Assembly (NCBI GenBank): GCA_016875915.1
Contig: VGOM01000009.1
Coordinates: forward strand, 1 to 64,000
Direction of reading: 5' to 3'
Source: Chloroflexota bacterium
GTDB lineage: Bacteria; Chloroflexota; Dehalococcoidia; UBA2247; RBG-13-53-26
DNA: 64,000 bases
This document shows positions 22,181 through 30,451 of the stretch, one piece after another. Below the pieces are notes generated by a model. That model searched no databases, was not told the origin of the DNA, and saw only the letters and a list, made by a program, of their open reading frames with translations. The translations under genes and the position numbers were made by a program. The stretch's first letter is position 1. Each line of letters starts with the position of its first letter.

Positions 22181-24637
22181 CTATTTCACCACGAGGTTGA
22201 CCAGCTTCTGAGGCACGTAGACCACGCTGGCCAACTGCTTCCCCTCGAGGAAAGCCTTCACCCGCGGTTGTGACAGGGCTAGATCCCGGGCCTCCGCTTC
22301 GCTGATGGAGGCGGGGACCATGACCTTGTCTCTGACCTTGCCGTTGATCTGGATGACGAAGGTGATCTGCTCTTCGGCGGCCAGCTCTTCATCCCACTGG
22401 GGCAGGTGTTGCTGATGGATGCTGTAGGCGTGGCCTGTCCTGTCCCACAGCTCCTCCGCCAGGTGCGGCGCCGTAGGGGCCAGGAGCAGCAACAGGGCAT
22501 CGCTGGCTTCCCGCCAGGACTGTGCATCCGCGTATCCCTCCGCCAGCACCTTCCCCAGGTGGTTGCTGAACTCCATGAGGCAGGCCAGCATGGTGTTGTA
22601 GCGGAACTTGCCCAGGTCCTCGGTGACCTTCTTGATCGTCTTGTGCGTTCGGTGGCGCAGCTCCCTGGCTGCCCCCTGGTCCGGAGCCACCCCAGGCAGG
22701 GCCGTCTCTTGGCCCTGGAGGACCAGATGCCACACCCGGTTCAGCCACCGGCTCATGCCATTGATCCCCCTGTCGTCCCATTCCCCGCCCTGCTCCCATG
22801 GGCCGATGAACATCAGGTAGGCCCGGACCGTGTCCGCGCCCAACTCGGAAACGTAGCTGTCCGGGTTGACCACGTTGCCCCGGGACTTGCTCATCTTGTG
22901 CTTCTGGGCCACGATGATCCCCTGATTGAACAGGCGGGTGAAGGGCTCGCCGAAGGGGACCAGCCCCAGATCGCGGATGGCCTTGATGAAGAAACGGGCG
23001 TAGAGAAGATGCATCACCGCGTGCTCGGCCCCGCCCGTGTACTGGTCCACCGGCAGCCAGTAGTCCAGCGCCTTGGCATCGAAGGGGCCCCGATCATAGC
23101 CGGGGCTGGCGTAGCGCAGGAAGTACCAGGAGGAGCACATGAAGGTGTCCATGGTGTCCGTCTCCCTGCGGGCCGGGCCCTTGCACCGGGGGCAACTGGT
23201 GTTGACGAAGGACCGGCAGTAGAGAAGCGGTGATTCGCCCGTGGGCCGGAAGTCAGCGTCGGCGGGCAGAAGCACCGGCAGGTCCGTCTCAGGCACGGGC
23301 ACGATGCCGCAGGCGTTGCAGTAGACCACCGGGATGGGCGCTCCCCAGTAGCGCTGGCGGGAGATCAGCCAGTCCCGCAGGTGATAGCTGACCACCCGCT
23401 TGCCGTAGCCCTTCTTCTCCATGAAGTCGGCGATGGCCTCTTTGCCGCTCTCGCTGGGCAGGCCATCGAACTGGCTGGAGTTGACCATGGTGCCCGGCTC
23501 GATGTGGGCCGTCTCCAGTTCCTCGCCCGACCAGCCGGGCGGCGCGACGACCACCCGGATGGGCATGCCGAATCGCTTGGCGAAGTCGAAATCGCGGCTG
23601 TCATGCGCTGGAACCCCCATCACCGCCCCGGTTCCGTAGCTGAGGAGGACGTAGTCCCCGATCCACAGCGGGATCCGCTCGCCGCTGAGTTTGTTGATCA
23701 CGTAGGCGCCGATGAATGTCCCCGTCTTCTCCTTCTCGGTGGAGAGCCGTTCGATCTCCGTCTGGCGCCTTGAGGCGGCGATGTACTCCTCCACCTGGGT
23801 CTTGCGTTCCGGGGAGGTCAGCTTGGCCACCAGGGGATGCTCCGGGGCCAGCACCAGGAAGGTCACCCCGAACACGGTGTCGGGCCGGGTGGTGAACACC
23901 CGGATCTCCTTTTCCTCCACACCGCTCCGGTCCAATCCGAAGGATATCTCCACGCCATCGCTGCGGCCGATCCAGTTCTTCTGCATGATGCCGATTCTCT
24001 CCGGCCACTCGATGCGGGAGTGGTCAGCCAACTCGTCGGCGTAGCGGGTGATCCGGAAGAACCACTGTTCTCTGTCCTCCCGGGTCACCGCCGTGTCGCA
24101 GCGCTCGCAGCGTACCCCTTCGATGACCTGCTCGTTGGCCAGCACCGTCTGGCAGTTGGGGCACCAGTTGACCGGTGCCTTGGCCCGGTAGGCCAGCCCG
24201 CCTTCGAGCAGCTTGAGGAAGAGCCACTGCGTCCACCGGTAGTATTCCGGCAGACAGGTGACCACTTCGCGGCTCCAGTCGTAGCACGCCCCGATGCTCT
24301 TCAGCTGGCGGCGCATGTTCTCCACGTTCTGCATGGTCCAGGTGAGCGGGTGGATACCCCGCTTGATGGCGGCATTCTCAGCCGGCAGTCCGAAGGCGTC
24401 GAAGCCCATGGGATGGAGGACGTTGTAGCCCTGCATCCGCTTGAAGCGGGCGTGAACGTCGGAGGGAGCCATGGCGTACCAGTGCCCGATGTGGAGGTCC
24501 CCCGAGGTGTAGGGGAACATGGTCAGGGCGTACCACTTGGGGCGGCTAGTGTCTTCGGTTACCTTGTGGAGTTGGTCGGCAGCCCACTTCTCCTGCCACT
24601 TGGGTTCGATCTCGCTGGGGGTGTATCTCGGTATCAT
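22181..24637 (-). CDS. leuS: Leucyl-tRNA synthetase
   Basis: 818 residues, a class Ia synthetase. HIGH is intact at residues 49-52 (DLHIGHWYA) and KMSKS near residue 580 (HKMSKSRGNVV). The CP1 editing domain in between shows TRPDTVFGVTFLVLAPEHP and GTGAVMGVPAHDSRDFDFA, which remove mischarged isoleucine and norvaline. A zinc-type cysteine pair is present (CPNCQTVLANEQV, CERC). The C-terminal anticodon-binding and leucine-specific parts are complete, ending in VVYVPQKLVNLVVK. A downstream gap of 128 bases separates it from the enoyl-CoA hydratase. Confidence 0.98.
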   Translation of the reverse strand: MIPRYTPSEIEPKWQEKWAADQLHKVTEDTSRPKWYALTMFPYTSGDLHIGHWYAMAPSDVHARFKRMQGYNVLHPMGFDAFGLPAENAAIKRGIHPLTWTMQNVENMRRQLKSIGACYDWSREVVTCLPEYYRWTQWLFLKLLEGGLAYRAKAPVNWCPNCQTVLANEQVIEGVRCERCDTAVTREDREQWFFRITRYADELADHSRIEWPERIGIMQKNWIGRSDGVEISFGLDRSGVEEKEIRVFTTRPDTVFGVTFLVLAPEHPLVAKLTSPERKTQVEEYIAASRRQTEIERLSTEKEKTGTFIGAYVINKLSGERIPLWIGDYVLLSYGTGAVMGVPAHDSRDFDFAKRFGMPIRVVVAPPGWSGEELETAHIEPGTMVNSSQFDGLPSESGKEAIADFMEKKGYGKRVVSYHLRDWLISRQRYWGAPIPVVYCNACGIVPVPETDLPVLLPADADFRPTGESPLLYCRSFVNTSCPRCKGPARRETDTMDTFMCSSWYFLRYASPGYDRGPFDAKALDYWLPVDQYTGGAEHAVMHLLYARFFIKAIRDLGLVPFGEPFTRLFNQGIIVAQKHKMSKSRGNVVNPDSYVSELGADTVRAYLMFIGPWEQGGEWDDRGINGMSRWLNRVWHLVLQGQETALPGVAPDQGAARELRHRTHKTIKKVTEDLGKFRYNTMLACLMEFSNHLGKVLAEGYADAQSWREASDALLLLLAPTAPHLAEELWDRTGHAYSIHQQHLPQWDEELAAEEQITFVIQINGKVRDKVMVPASISEAEARDLALSQPRVKAFLEGKQLASVVYVPQKLVNLVVK

Positions 24638-24681
24638 GCTCGCTTGGCCGTCTAAGTTTATCAGAAAACCCCGAACACAAA

Positions 24682-24714
24682 CAAACCCCGGAGACGGAAG
24701 GTCCCCGGGGTTTG
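24682..24714 (-). terminator. Terminator of the DUF35-thiolase-HMGCS-like operon
   Basis: CAAACCCCGG (24682-24691) pairs with CCGGGGTTTG (24705-24714). Read leftward, the hairpin is followed by TTTGTGTTCGGGGTTTTC. It lies 25 bases beyond the stop of the last gene of the operon and before leuS. Confidence 0.75.
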
Positions 24715-24739
24715 CCCCGTTCGTACGTCCGCTGTCGCC

Positions 24740-25756
24740 CTAGTAGGGGACGCGTCTGAGGTTGCCCATCAGCCTCAGGTAGGCCGGGTAGTCCACATAG
24801 GTCTTGCGGGCGATGTACTTCTCCAGTGTAGTGGTCCTGCCCCTCTTCTTCTCGATGGCTTCATTGGCCACAATGCTGAAGGCAGTGGCCGTGCCCGACC
24901 CGTAGGAGGCGACCAGCAGCCTCTCGCCCGGCTTGGCCTGGTCCAGGGCGCCTGTCAGGCACAGGAAGGGAGACACCCCGCCTACGTCACCGATAGCCCC
25001 TGTGAGGTCAGGGAACACGTTCTTCATCCCCAGAGCCTTCCCTGCCCCGGCGGGCACCCTGGCGTCCACCTGCGGGAATATGGCCAGCTTGTAGTCAGCC
25101 GTCTTCTTGTTGATCTTGGCCATGACGGCCTTGGACGCTTCCTCTATGTGTTTCGCATAGCCATCGTCCCGGTAGAAGCGCTGGTCAAAGAGGTTGCTGA
25201 CCCAGGGGTCTTTGGCGGCTCTCCACCTGTCCAGGAACAGGGTCCGGTATGACTGCACTCCTTCGATATCGGCTATCGTCCCCTGGTTGCCGATGACCAT
25301 GGCCACGGCCGCGGCACCGAAGCTGACCTCTCCGTCCGATCCCGGCCCCACCATTCTGTTCTCGGTTCCCACCACAATGCCGCAGTCTATCCTCTTGGCC
25401 TCGACGGCCATCATGCACTGCGACAGCGCCGTACCCACTGCGTTCACGCTGCCCATGAAGTCCAGCACGGAAGCATGTGGCGACAGGTTCAGGGTCTCGG
25501 CCAGTACAGGGGAAAGGTGGGTCTCAATCATAGGCGAGGAAGCCGTGCCCATGTACAGCGCACCGACATCTGCAGCCTTGACGCCGGAGTGCTTCACGGC
25601 GTTGTCCAGGGCCTCGGCCGCCATGCTGATGATGTCCTCGTCCCAGCCGCAAACGGCCTTCTCTCCCATTGCCCATCCGCCCCAGGGGATGGCTGCGTCC
25701 TGCTGCTTTATTCTGTACTTGGGGACGTAAGCACCGTATCCAATGATTCCAATCAT
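24740..25756 (-). CDS. HMG-CoA-synthase-like protein lacking catalytic residues
   Basis: 338 residues with the thiolase-fold layout of archaeal/bacterial HMG-CoA synthase: MIGIIGYGAYVPKYRI at the start, GPGSDGEVSFGAAAVAMVIG in the middle and ASYGSGTATAFS near the end. The catalytic positions are all changed. Residue 72 is Ala where the family has Glu (GTASSPM against xTES); residues 102-103 are Gly-Ser where the nucleophilic Cys sits (DFMGSVNAVGTA); residue 228 is Pro where His stands (IFPQVDARVP); residue 257 is Asp instead of Asn. It is the last gene of an operon with an intact thiolase and a DUF35 protein, an arrangement known from archaeal acetyl-CoA thiolase/HMGCS complexes. A scaffold or CoA-binding role seems likelier than catalysis. 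The start follows AAGGAGGGAGCG. Confidence 0.85.
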   Translation of the reverse strand: MIGIIGYGAYVPKYRIKQQDAAIPWGGWAMGEKAVCGWDEDIISMAAEALDNAVKHSGVKAADVGALYMGTASSPMIETHLSPVLAETLNLSPHASVLDFMGSVNAVGTALSQCMMAVEAKRIDCGIVVGTENRMVGPGSDGEVSFGAAAVAMVIGNQGTIADIEGVQSYRTLFLDRWRAAKDPWVSNLFDQRFYRDDGYAKHIEEASKAVMAKINKKTADYKLAIFPQVDARVPAGAGKALGMKNVFPDLTGAIGDVGGVSPFLCLTGALDQAKPGERLLVASYGSGTATAFSIVANEAIEKKRGRTTTLEKYIARKTYVDYPAYLRLMGNLRRVPY

Positions 25757-25770
25757 CGCTCCCTCCTTAC

Positions 25771-26979
25771 CTATGGCTCACGACCGATGATGTTGACGGA
25801 GGATACCCCGAATCCGTTGCCACCAACGTTGTGGCTCAGGGCGATGCCCTTCTTCAACTTCACCTGCCTCACTGGTTCTATCTGTTCCCGCAGTTGCCAG
25901 AAGTTCTCGCAGATCTGGCCCAACCCTGTGGCGGCAATTGGATGTCCGTGTGCCTTCAGCCCTCCACTGGGGTTGATGGGTTTGTGCCCATCCTCTCGGT
26001 TCCAGTAGCCTTCCTTGAGGAGCTTGTGTGCTTCGCCCTTCTTGCAGAAGCCGATGTCCTCGATGTTCAGGAGTTCGGTGTTGGTGAAGCAGTCGTGAAC
26101 CTCAGCCAGGTCGACGTCCTCTGGCTTGATCCCGGCCATGTCCATGGCCATCTTCGCTGCGAACTTGGTGGCCGGCATCTCGATGAAGTTCTCTTTGTCC
26201 CACATGTCCTTGTAGTCTACCCCGGTGGCGCTTCCCAACACGTAGACCGGCTTGTCGGTGTACTTCTTGGCCAGATCGGCGCGGCAGACTATGGCGCAGG
26301 CAGCACCATCAGTCTGCGGGCAGCAGTCCAGCAGGTGCAGTGGCCAGCAGACCACCGGGCTGCTCAGCACTCTCTCCACCGTAACCTCGAAACGGTACTC
26401 CGCATAGGGACATGCCACGCCGTTGTGATGGTTCTTCACCGCTACCCGGGCGAAGTCCTCCATGGTGCAGCCCAGTTCGTGCATCTGTCTGGTGGCGTAG
26501 AGCGCCTGAAGCACCGGGCCGCCCATGCCCATCATCCAGGAGGGATGCAGGCCCAGGATGCCGCCGCCGGCTCCTCCACCAGCCGCTACCAACGATTCCA
26601 CTCCGGGCTTGTCCCTCATCTTCTCTGCGCCCAGGGCCAGAACGACATCGTAGGCACCGGAGGCGACGCCCAGCACGGCATTCCGGAAGACATCGTTGCC
26701 CGTTGGGCAGCCGTTCTCCAGCCTGCTGATGGGAATGCCCCGCAGTCCAAGGACGGTCCCCAGGGTCGTGCCCTCACGTGAGCCTTGCCCGATCATGCCA
26801 CCACCGCTCCACTGACCGAACCAGGCTGCCTTGATGTCCTTCGGGTCGAACCCCTTGTCGACGCTCTTCACGCAGCTCATGAAGGCTTCCTGGATCATAC
26901 TCTCCAGGCCCTTGTGGAAGAGTTCCCCGAAGGGGATCAAGCCCACGCCGATTATGGCTACCTTGCCCCTGACGCTCAT
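25771..26979 (-). CDS. SCP2-type thiolase / acetyl-CoA acetyltransferase-like
   Basis: 402 residues. The acyl-accepting Cys is residue 91 (ENGCPTG), followed by the two later active-site blocks EVHDCFTNTELL and GGLKAHGHPIAATG, then NVGGNGFG. All thiolase catalytic residues are present, in the SCP-x / archaeal style. A long Gly-rich stretch (AAGGGAGGGILG) lies near residue 133. It probably acts with the DUF35 partner just upstream (one base between genes) and the inactive-looking HMGCS-like protein 14 bases downstream. Reaction: thiolytic cleavage or Claisen condensation of acyl-CoA. The retro-aldol activity of Ltp2-type relatives is also possible. GAGGAGG precedes the ATG. Confidence 0.9.
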   Translation of the reverse strand: MSVRGKVAIIGVGLIPFGELFHKGLESMIQEAFMSCVKSVDKGFDPKDIKAAWFGQWSGGGMIGQGSREGTTLGTVLGLRGIPISRLENGCPTGNDVFRNAVLGVASGAYDVVLALGAEKMRDKPGVESLVAAGGGAGGGILGLHPSWMMGMGGPVLQALYATRQMHELGCTMEDFARVAVKNHHNGVACPYAEYRFEVTVERVLSSPVVCWPLHLLDCCPQTDGAACAIVCRADLAKKYTDKPVYVLGSATGVDYKDMWDKENFIEMPATKFAAKMAMDMAGIKPEDVDLAEVHDCFTNTELLNIEDIGFCKKGEAHKLLKEGYWNREDGHKPINPSGGLKAHGHPIAATGLGQICENFWQLREQIEPVRQVKLKKGIALSHNVGGNGFGVSSVNIIGREP

Positions 26980-26980
26980 G

Positions 26981-27409
26981 CTAGGCCTCCTCTACCAGTC
27001 TGAACTTGTAACCGTAGAAGTCCAATCCGCTGTCGTTCAGCAGTCTCCGGAGCACCATCTCCACCTTGGTGCCGATCTTGACTTCTTCCGGGTTGGCGAC
27101 TTCTGTGATCAGCCCCACATATCGGCCCCCGCCGTCCAGGTCAACGATGACATTGACGGTCGGCGGCTCCAGGCCGGGTGGCGGCGTCCAGTTGATGCAG
27201 AAGGTGTGCACCTTTCCCGTCTTGGGCAACTGGTGGTCCTTCTGATTGAAGCTGCCGCACTTGTGGCAGATCTTGGTCTGCGGGTAGGTTATGTGACCGC
27301 AGTCGGAACACTTCGAGCCCAGTAGGTGGTAGACGGTTGGGTTGAGTCTCCAGAACAACGGCGATGCCGGTCTCGGGGATTGCATCCTTTCTCTTTCCCA
27401 CATGGTCAT
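26981..27409 (-). CDS. DUF35 zinc-ribbon/OB-fold protein, thiolase partner
   Basis: 142 residues. The N-terminal half carries a rubredoxin-like zinc ribbon, CSDCGHITYPQTKICHKC, with four cysteines. The C-terminal half is an OB fold (VHTFCINWTPPPG, VGLITEVANPEEVKIGTKV). In characterised systems such proteins bind CoA and bridge the active sites of thiolase and HMG-CoA synthase in archaea, or complete aldolases and thiolases in steroid and toluene breakdown. It is the first gene of the operon with the thiolase and the HMGCS-like gene. AGGAGGAGATAGCAG precedes the ATG; a second in-frame ATG two codons later is possible. Confidence 0.92.
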   Translation of the reverse strand: MTMWERERMQSPRPASPLFWRLNPTVYHLLGSKCSDCGHITYPQTKICHKCGSFNQKDHQLPKTGKVHTFCINWTPPPGLEPPTVNVIVDLDGGGRYVGLITEVANPEEVKIGTKVEMVLRRLLNDSGLDFYGYKFRLVEEA

Positions 27410-27492
27410 CTGCTATCTCCTCCTTCTGCTCCAGAACATCGTTTCTTCTGGTGCTGGTTCAGTGCGCGTGGATGCCTCCTTCTCTCAGAACA

Positions 27493-27522
27493 ACTGTACT
27501 GCAGACGGCCCTCGTGTGTCAA
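27493..27522 (-). promoter_or_regulatory. Promoter of the DUF35-thiolase-HMGCS-like operon
   Basis: On the minus strand TTGACA (27517-27522) and TACAGT (27493-27498) are separated by 18 bases. The leader is about 75 bases. It is back to back with the acyl-CoA dehydrogenase promoter in a 250-bp divergent region, so the two units may share control. Confidence 0.6.
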
Positions 27523-27562
27523 AACAGAACGACCCCTCGCGGGCCCCTCAACTGATGGCCTG

Positions 27563-27594
27563 TTTAGACCTGCTGCCCCTGCCTCTGTTATACT
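27563..27594 (+). promoter_or_regulatory. Extended -10 promoter of the acyl-CoA dehydrogenase gene
   Basis: TGTTATACT at 27586-27594 is an extended -10 (TG plus TATACT). TTTAGA at 27563 is a weak -35 with a 20-base spacer. The gene starts about 65 bases later behind GAAAGAGAGGTAG. Confidence 0.5.
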
Positions 27595-27661
27595 TCTTGC
27601 AGTGTCCCATCGCCCCGGTTCCGGCCTGGGCAGAGAGCGGAAAGAGAGGTAGAGTTCTACT

Positions 27662-28804
27662 ATGGACCTGAGTCTGTCTGAACAGCAAGAGATGCTCCGC
27701 AAGATGGCGCGGGATTTCCTGACCACCGAGTGTCCCAAGAAGCTGGTCAGAGACATGGAAGAAGACCCCAAGGGCTACGTGCCGGAGCTCTGGCGCAAGA
27801 TGGCCGAGCTCGGCTGGCAGGGGTTGCCCTTCCCCGAGCGATATGGCGGTGGGGACGGGAGCTTCCTGGACCTGGTCATCCTGCTGGAGGAGATGGGCCG
27901 CGCCCTTCTGCCCAGCCCCTTCTTCTCCACGGTGGCCGTCTGCGGACTGACCATCCTGGATGCCGGCACTGAATCGCAGAAGAAGCACTTTCTGACCGCA
28001 ATAGCCAACGGCGACATGATCCTCACCCTCGCCCTGGCCGAATCGGCCGGCGGATACGACGCGGCGGAGATCACCGCCCAGGCTGTCAAGCACGACGGGA
28101 AGTACGCCCTCAGCGGGACGAAGCTCTTCGTTCCCGATGCCCATGTCGCCGACTGGATACTCTGCGCGGCCAGGACCTGCAAGGGTCAGGACCTCGAGGA
28201 GGGGGTCACCGTCTTCATGACCGAACGGGCAGGCCACGGACTGACCTGTTCCGTGATGCCCTCTCTATCCAAGGAGAAGCTGTGCGAGGTGGTCCTCGAC
28301 CACGCTGCTGTGCCTGCGGAGAGCATTCTGGGCCATCTCGATCAGGGCTGGCCGGTGCTGCACCGGACTCTGCAGCGGGCGGCGGTGGCCAAGAGCGTGG
28401 AGATGGTCGGTGGGGCACAGCAGGTCCTGGAGATGACGGTCAACTATGCCAAGGAGAGGGTGCAGTTCGACAAGCCAATCGGCAGCTTTCAGGCCATCCA
28501 GCACCACTGCGCCAACATGGCCATAGACGTAGACAGCTCGCGGTATCTGGCCTATCTGGCTGCCTGGAAGATGAGCGAAGGCCAGCCGTGCGAAACGGAA
28601 GTGGCCGTGGCCAAAGCATGGGCGAGCGAGGCCTACAAGCGCATCTCCGTGCTGGGCCACCAGGTTCACGGGGCCATTGGCTTCACCCTGGATCACGACA
28701 TGCAGCTCTACTCCAGGCGGGCCAAGGCGGCGGAGGTCATCTTCGGGGATGCCGATTTCCATCGGGAGGCGCTGGCCCGGCAGTTGGAAGCTCAGCACGT
28801 CTAG
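27662..28804 (+). CDS. Acyl-CoA dehydrogenase
   Basis: 380 residues. The N-terminal helical domain (MDLSLSEQQEMLRKMARDFL), the beta domain with LALAESAGGYD for FAD contact and the C-terminal helical domain with RVQFDKPIGSFQAIQH and QVHGAIGFTLDHD are complete. The C-terminus reads KAAEVIFGDADFHREALARQ. Where medium-chain enzymes have the catalytic Glu of the IYEG box, this one has Phe-Gly-Asp, the pattern of FadE/ChsE-type proteins whose base lies elsewhere or in a partner subunit. No partner is adjacent. It is divergent from the thiolase operon and may feed it enoyl-CoA. Electron acceptor genes are absent here. Confidence 0.93.
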   Translation: MDLSLSEQQEMLRKMARDFLTTECPKKLVRDMEEDPKGYVPELWRKMAELGWQGLPFPERYGGGDGSFLDLVILLEEMGRALLPSPFFSTVAVCGLTILDAGTESQKKHFLTAIANGDMILTLALAESAGGYDAAEITAQAVKHDGKYALSGTKLFVPDAHVADWILCAARTCKGQDLEEGVTVFMTERAGHGLTCSVMPSLSKEKLCEVVLDHAAVPAESILGHLDQGWPVLHRTLQRAAVAKSVEMVGGAQQVLEMTVNYAKERVQFDKPIGSFQAIQHHCANMAIDVDSSRYLAYLAAWKMSEGQPCETEVAVAKAWASEAYKRISVLGHQVHGAIGFTLDHDMQLYSRRAKAAEVIFGDADFHREALARQLEAQHV

Positions 28805-28912
28805 GCTTGGAGCGGCCTTTGGCATACCGCGTGCTACTGCATGCGGCCTCAAGCCTCGGGGCCTGTCCCGGCATGAGGGGCATGTGATCAAGTCACCCGT
28901 CGCGGATGGCCT

Positions 28913-30448
28913 ATGCACACGTATGACTACGCAATCGTCGGCACCGGCATAGCCGGACTCTACACCGCCCTGCTGGCGCAGCGGCGGGGCAGCGTCCTGA
29001 TCCTCACCAAGGGCAGCATTGACGACTGCAACACCAAGTATGCCCAGGGCGGCATCGCCGCTGCCATTGGCGAGGGGGACTCCCCGGATCTCCACTTCTG
29101 GGACACCGTGGCCGCCGGTGCCGGCTTGTCCAACAGAGATACGGTGCGGCTGCTGGTCAGCGAGGCGGCCGACCGGATCGCCGAGCTGATAGAGTTGGGC
29201 GTCCCCTTTGATACCGTCAACGGGGAGGTAGCCCTGGCCAAGGAGGCGGCGCACACCATGCCCCGCATCCTGCATGCCGGTGGGGATGCCACCGGGGAGC
29301 ACATCGAGGTCACCCTAGGTCACAGGGTGCGCCAGTCCCGGATCGAGGTTCTAGAGCACTGTCTGGCCACCGAGATCCTGGTTGAAGACGGCGTTGTCAG
29401 AGGCGTGGAGGCCCTCGACTGCCGCACTGGCTCCAAGGAGCAGTTCGGCTGCAAGAGGCTGGTCCTGGCCACCGGGGGCGCCGGCCGCCTCTTCAAGTAC
29501 ACCACCAACTCCGAGGTGGCCACCGGAGACGGAGTGGCACTGGCCTTCCAGGCCGGGGCGGAGATCATGGACATGGAGTTCTTCCAGTTCCATCCCACTG
29601 CCATACGCCTGCCGGGGGTGCATCCCTTTCTGATATCCGAAGCCGTCCGCGGTGAGGGCGGACTGCTGCGCAACGTGGAGGGCCATCGCTTCATGCCGGA
29701 CTACTCCGCCGAGAACGAAATGGCGCCCCGCGATGTGGTCACCCGGAGCATACTCTACGAGATGCAGAAGACCCGGAGTGACCGGGTGTTTCTTGACATA
29801 ACCCATCTGGCCCCGCGCGTAATCACCACCCGTTTCCCCCATATCTACCGCTTCTGCATGGATCATGGGCTGGATATCACCAGGGGGCTGATACCGGTGG
29901 CCCCGGCCGCGCACTATATGATGGGCGGGGTCAAGACCAACTCCTGGGGTGAGGCCAGCATCAAAGGGCTCTTCGCCGTCGGAGAGACGGCCTGCACCGG
30001 ACTGCACGGTGCCAACAGACTGGCCAGCAACTCGCTGCTCGAAGTGCTGGTCTTCGGCAAACGGGTGGTGGAGAAGGAGATCGACAAGACCGGCGAAGAC
30101 GGTCCCGGTGTGGGTGAGCTGGGCTACTACTACCTGCCCGACCGGGGTGCCTCGGGCATGCCCCTGGTGGGCTGCACCGCGCTGCAGTCGCTGATGTGGG
30201 AGAGCGTGGGCATCATTCGCAGTGGAGATGCCCTGGACAAGGCGGCGAACACCGTCTCGGCTTGGGAGAAGTGCCTGGAGAAGCCTTCCGACCGCAGCTC
30301 CTATGAGTTGGACAACCTGGTGCTCACCGGAAGGCTGGTGGCCGAGGCCGCCCTGATCCGGGAGGAGAGCCGGGGGGCCCACTTCCGCACCGACTACCCG
30401 GAGCCGTCACCGGACTGGGTGAGGCACATCGTTCTGAGGAGGAATTGA
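28913..30448 (+). CDS. nadB: L-aspartate oxidase
   Basis: 511 residues, a flavoprotein that turns aspartate into iminoaspartate, the first step of de novo NAD synthesis; fumarate can serve as acceptor without oxygen. The FAD fingerprint is IVGTGIAGLYTALLA. The succinate-dehydrogenase-like active site appears in GGIAAAIGEGD, HAGGDATGEH, FFQFHPTAIRLPG and EAVRGEGGLLRN, and GLHGANRLASNSLLE is near the end. It is followed after three bases by nadC. nadA (quinolinate synthase) is not in the window. Confidence 0.97.
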   Translation: MHTYDYAIVGTGIAGLYTALLAQRRGSVLILTKGSIDDCNTKYAQGGIAAAIGEGDSPDLHFWDTVAAGAGLSNRDTVRLLVSEAADRIAELIELGVPFDTVNGEVALAKEAAHTMPRILHAGGDATGEHIEVTLGHRVRQSRIEVLEHCLATEILVEDGVVRGVEALDCRTGSKEQFGCKRLVLATGGAGRLFKYTTNSEVATGDGVALAFQAGAEIMDMEFFQFHPTAIRLPGVHPFLISEAVRGEGGLLRNVEGHRFMPDYSAENEMAPRDVVTRSILYEMQKTRSDRVFLDITHLAPRVITTRFPHIYRFCMDHGLDITRGLIPVAPAAHYMMGGVKTNSWGEASIKGLFAVGETACTGLHGANRLASNSLLEVLVFGKRVVEKEIDKTGEDGPGVGELGYYYLPDRGASGMPLVGCTALQSLMWESVGIIRSGDALDKAANTVSAWEKCLEKPSDRSSYELDNLVLTGRLVAEAALIREESRGAHFRTDYPEPSPDWVRHIVLRRN

Positions 30449-30451
30449 GCG

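Noticed and set aside
24740-25756. Assignment as a working mevalonate-pathway HMG-CoA synthase
   Set aside because: All catalytic residues are replaced and no other mevalonate gene is in the window.
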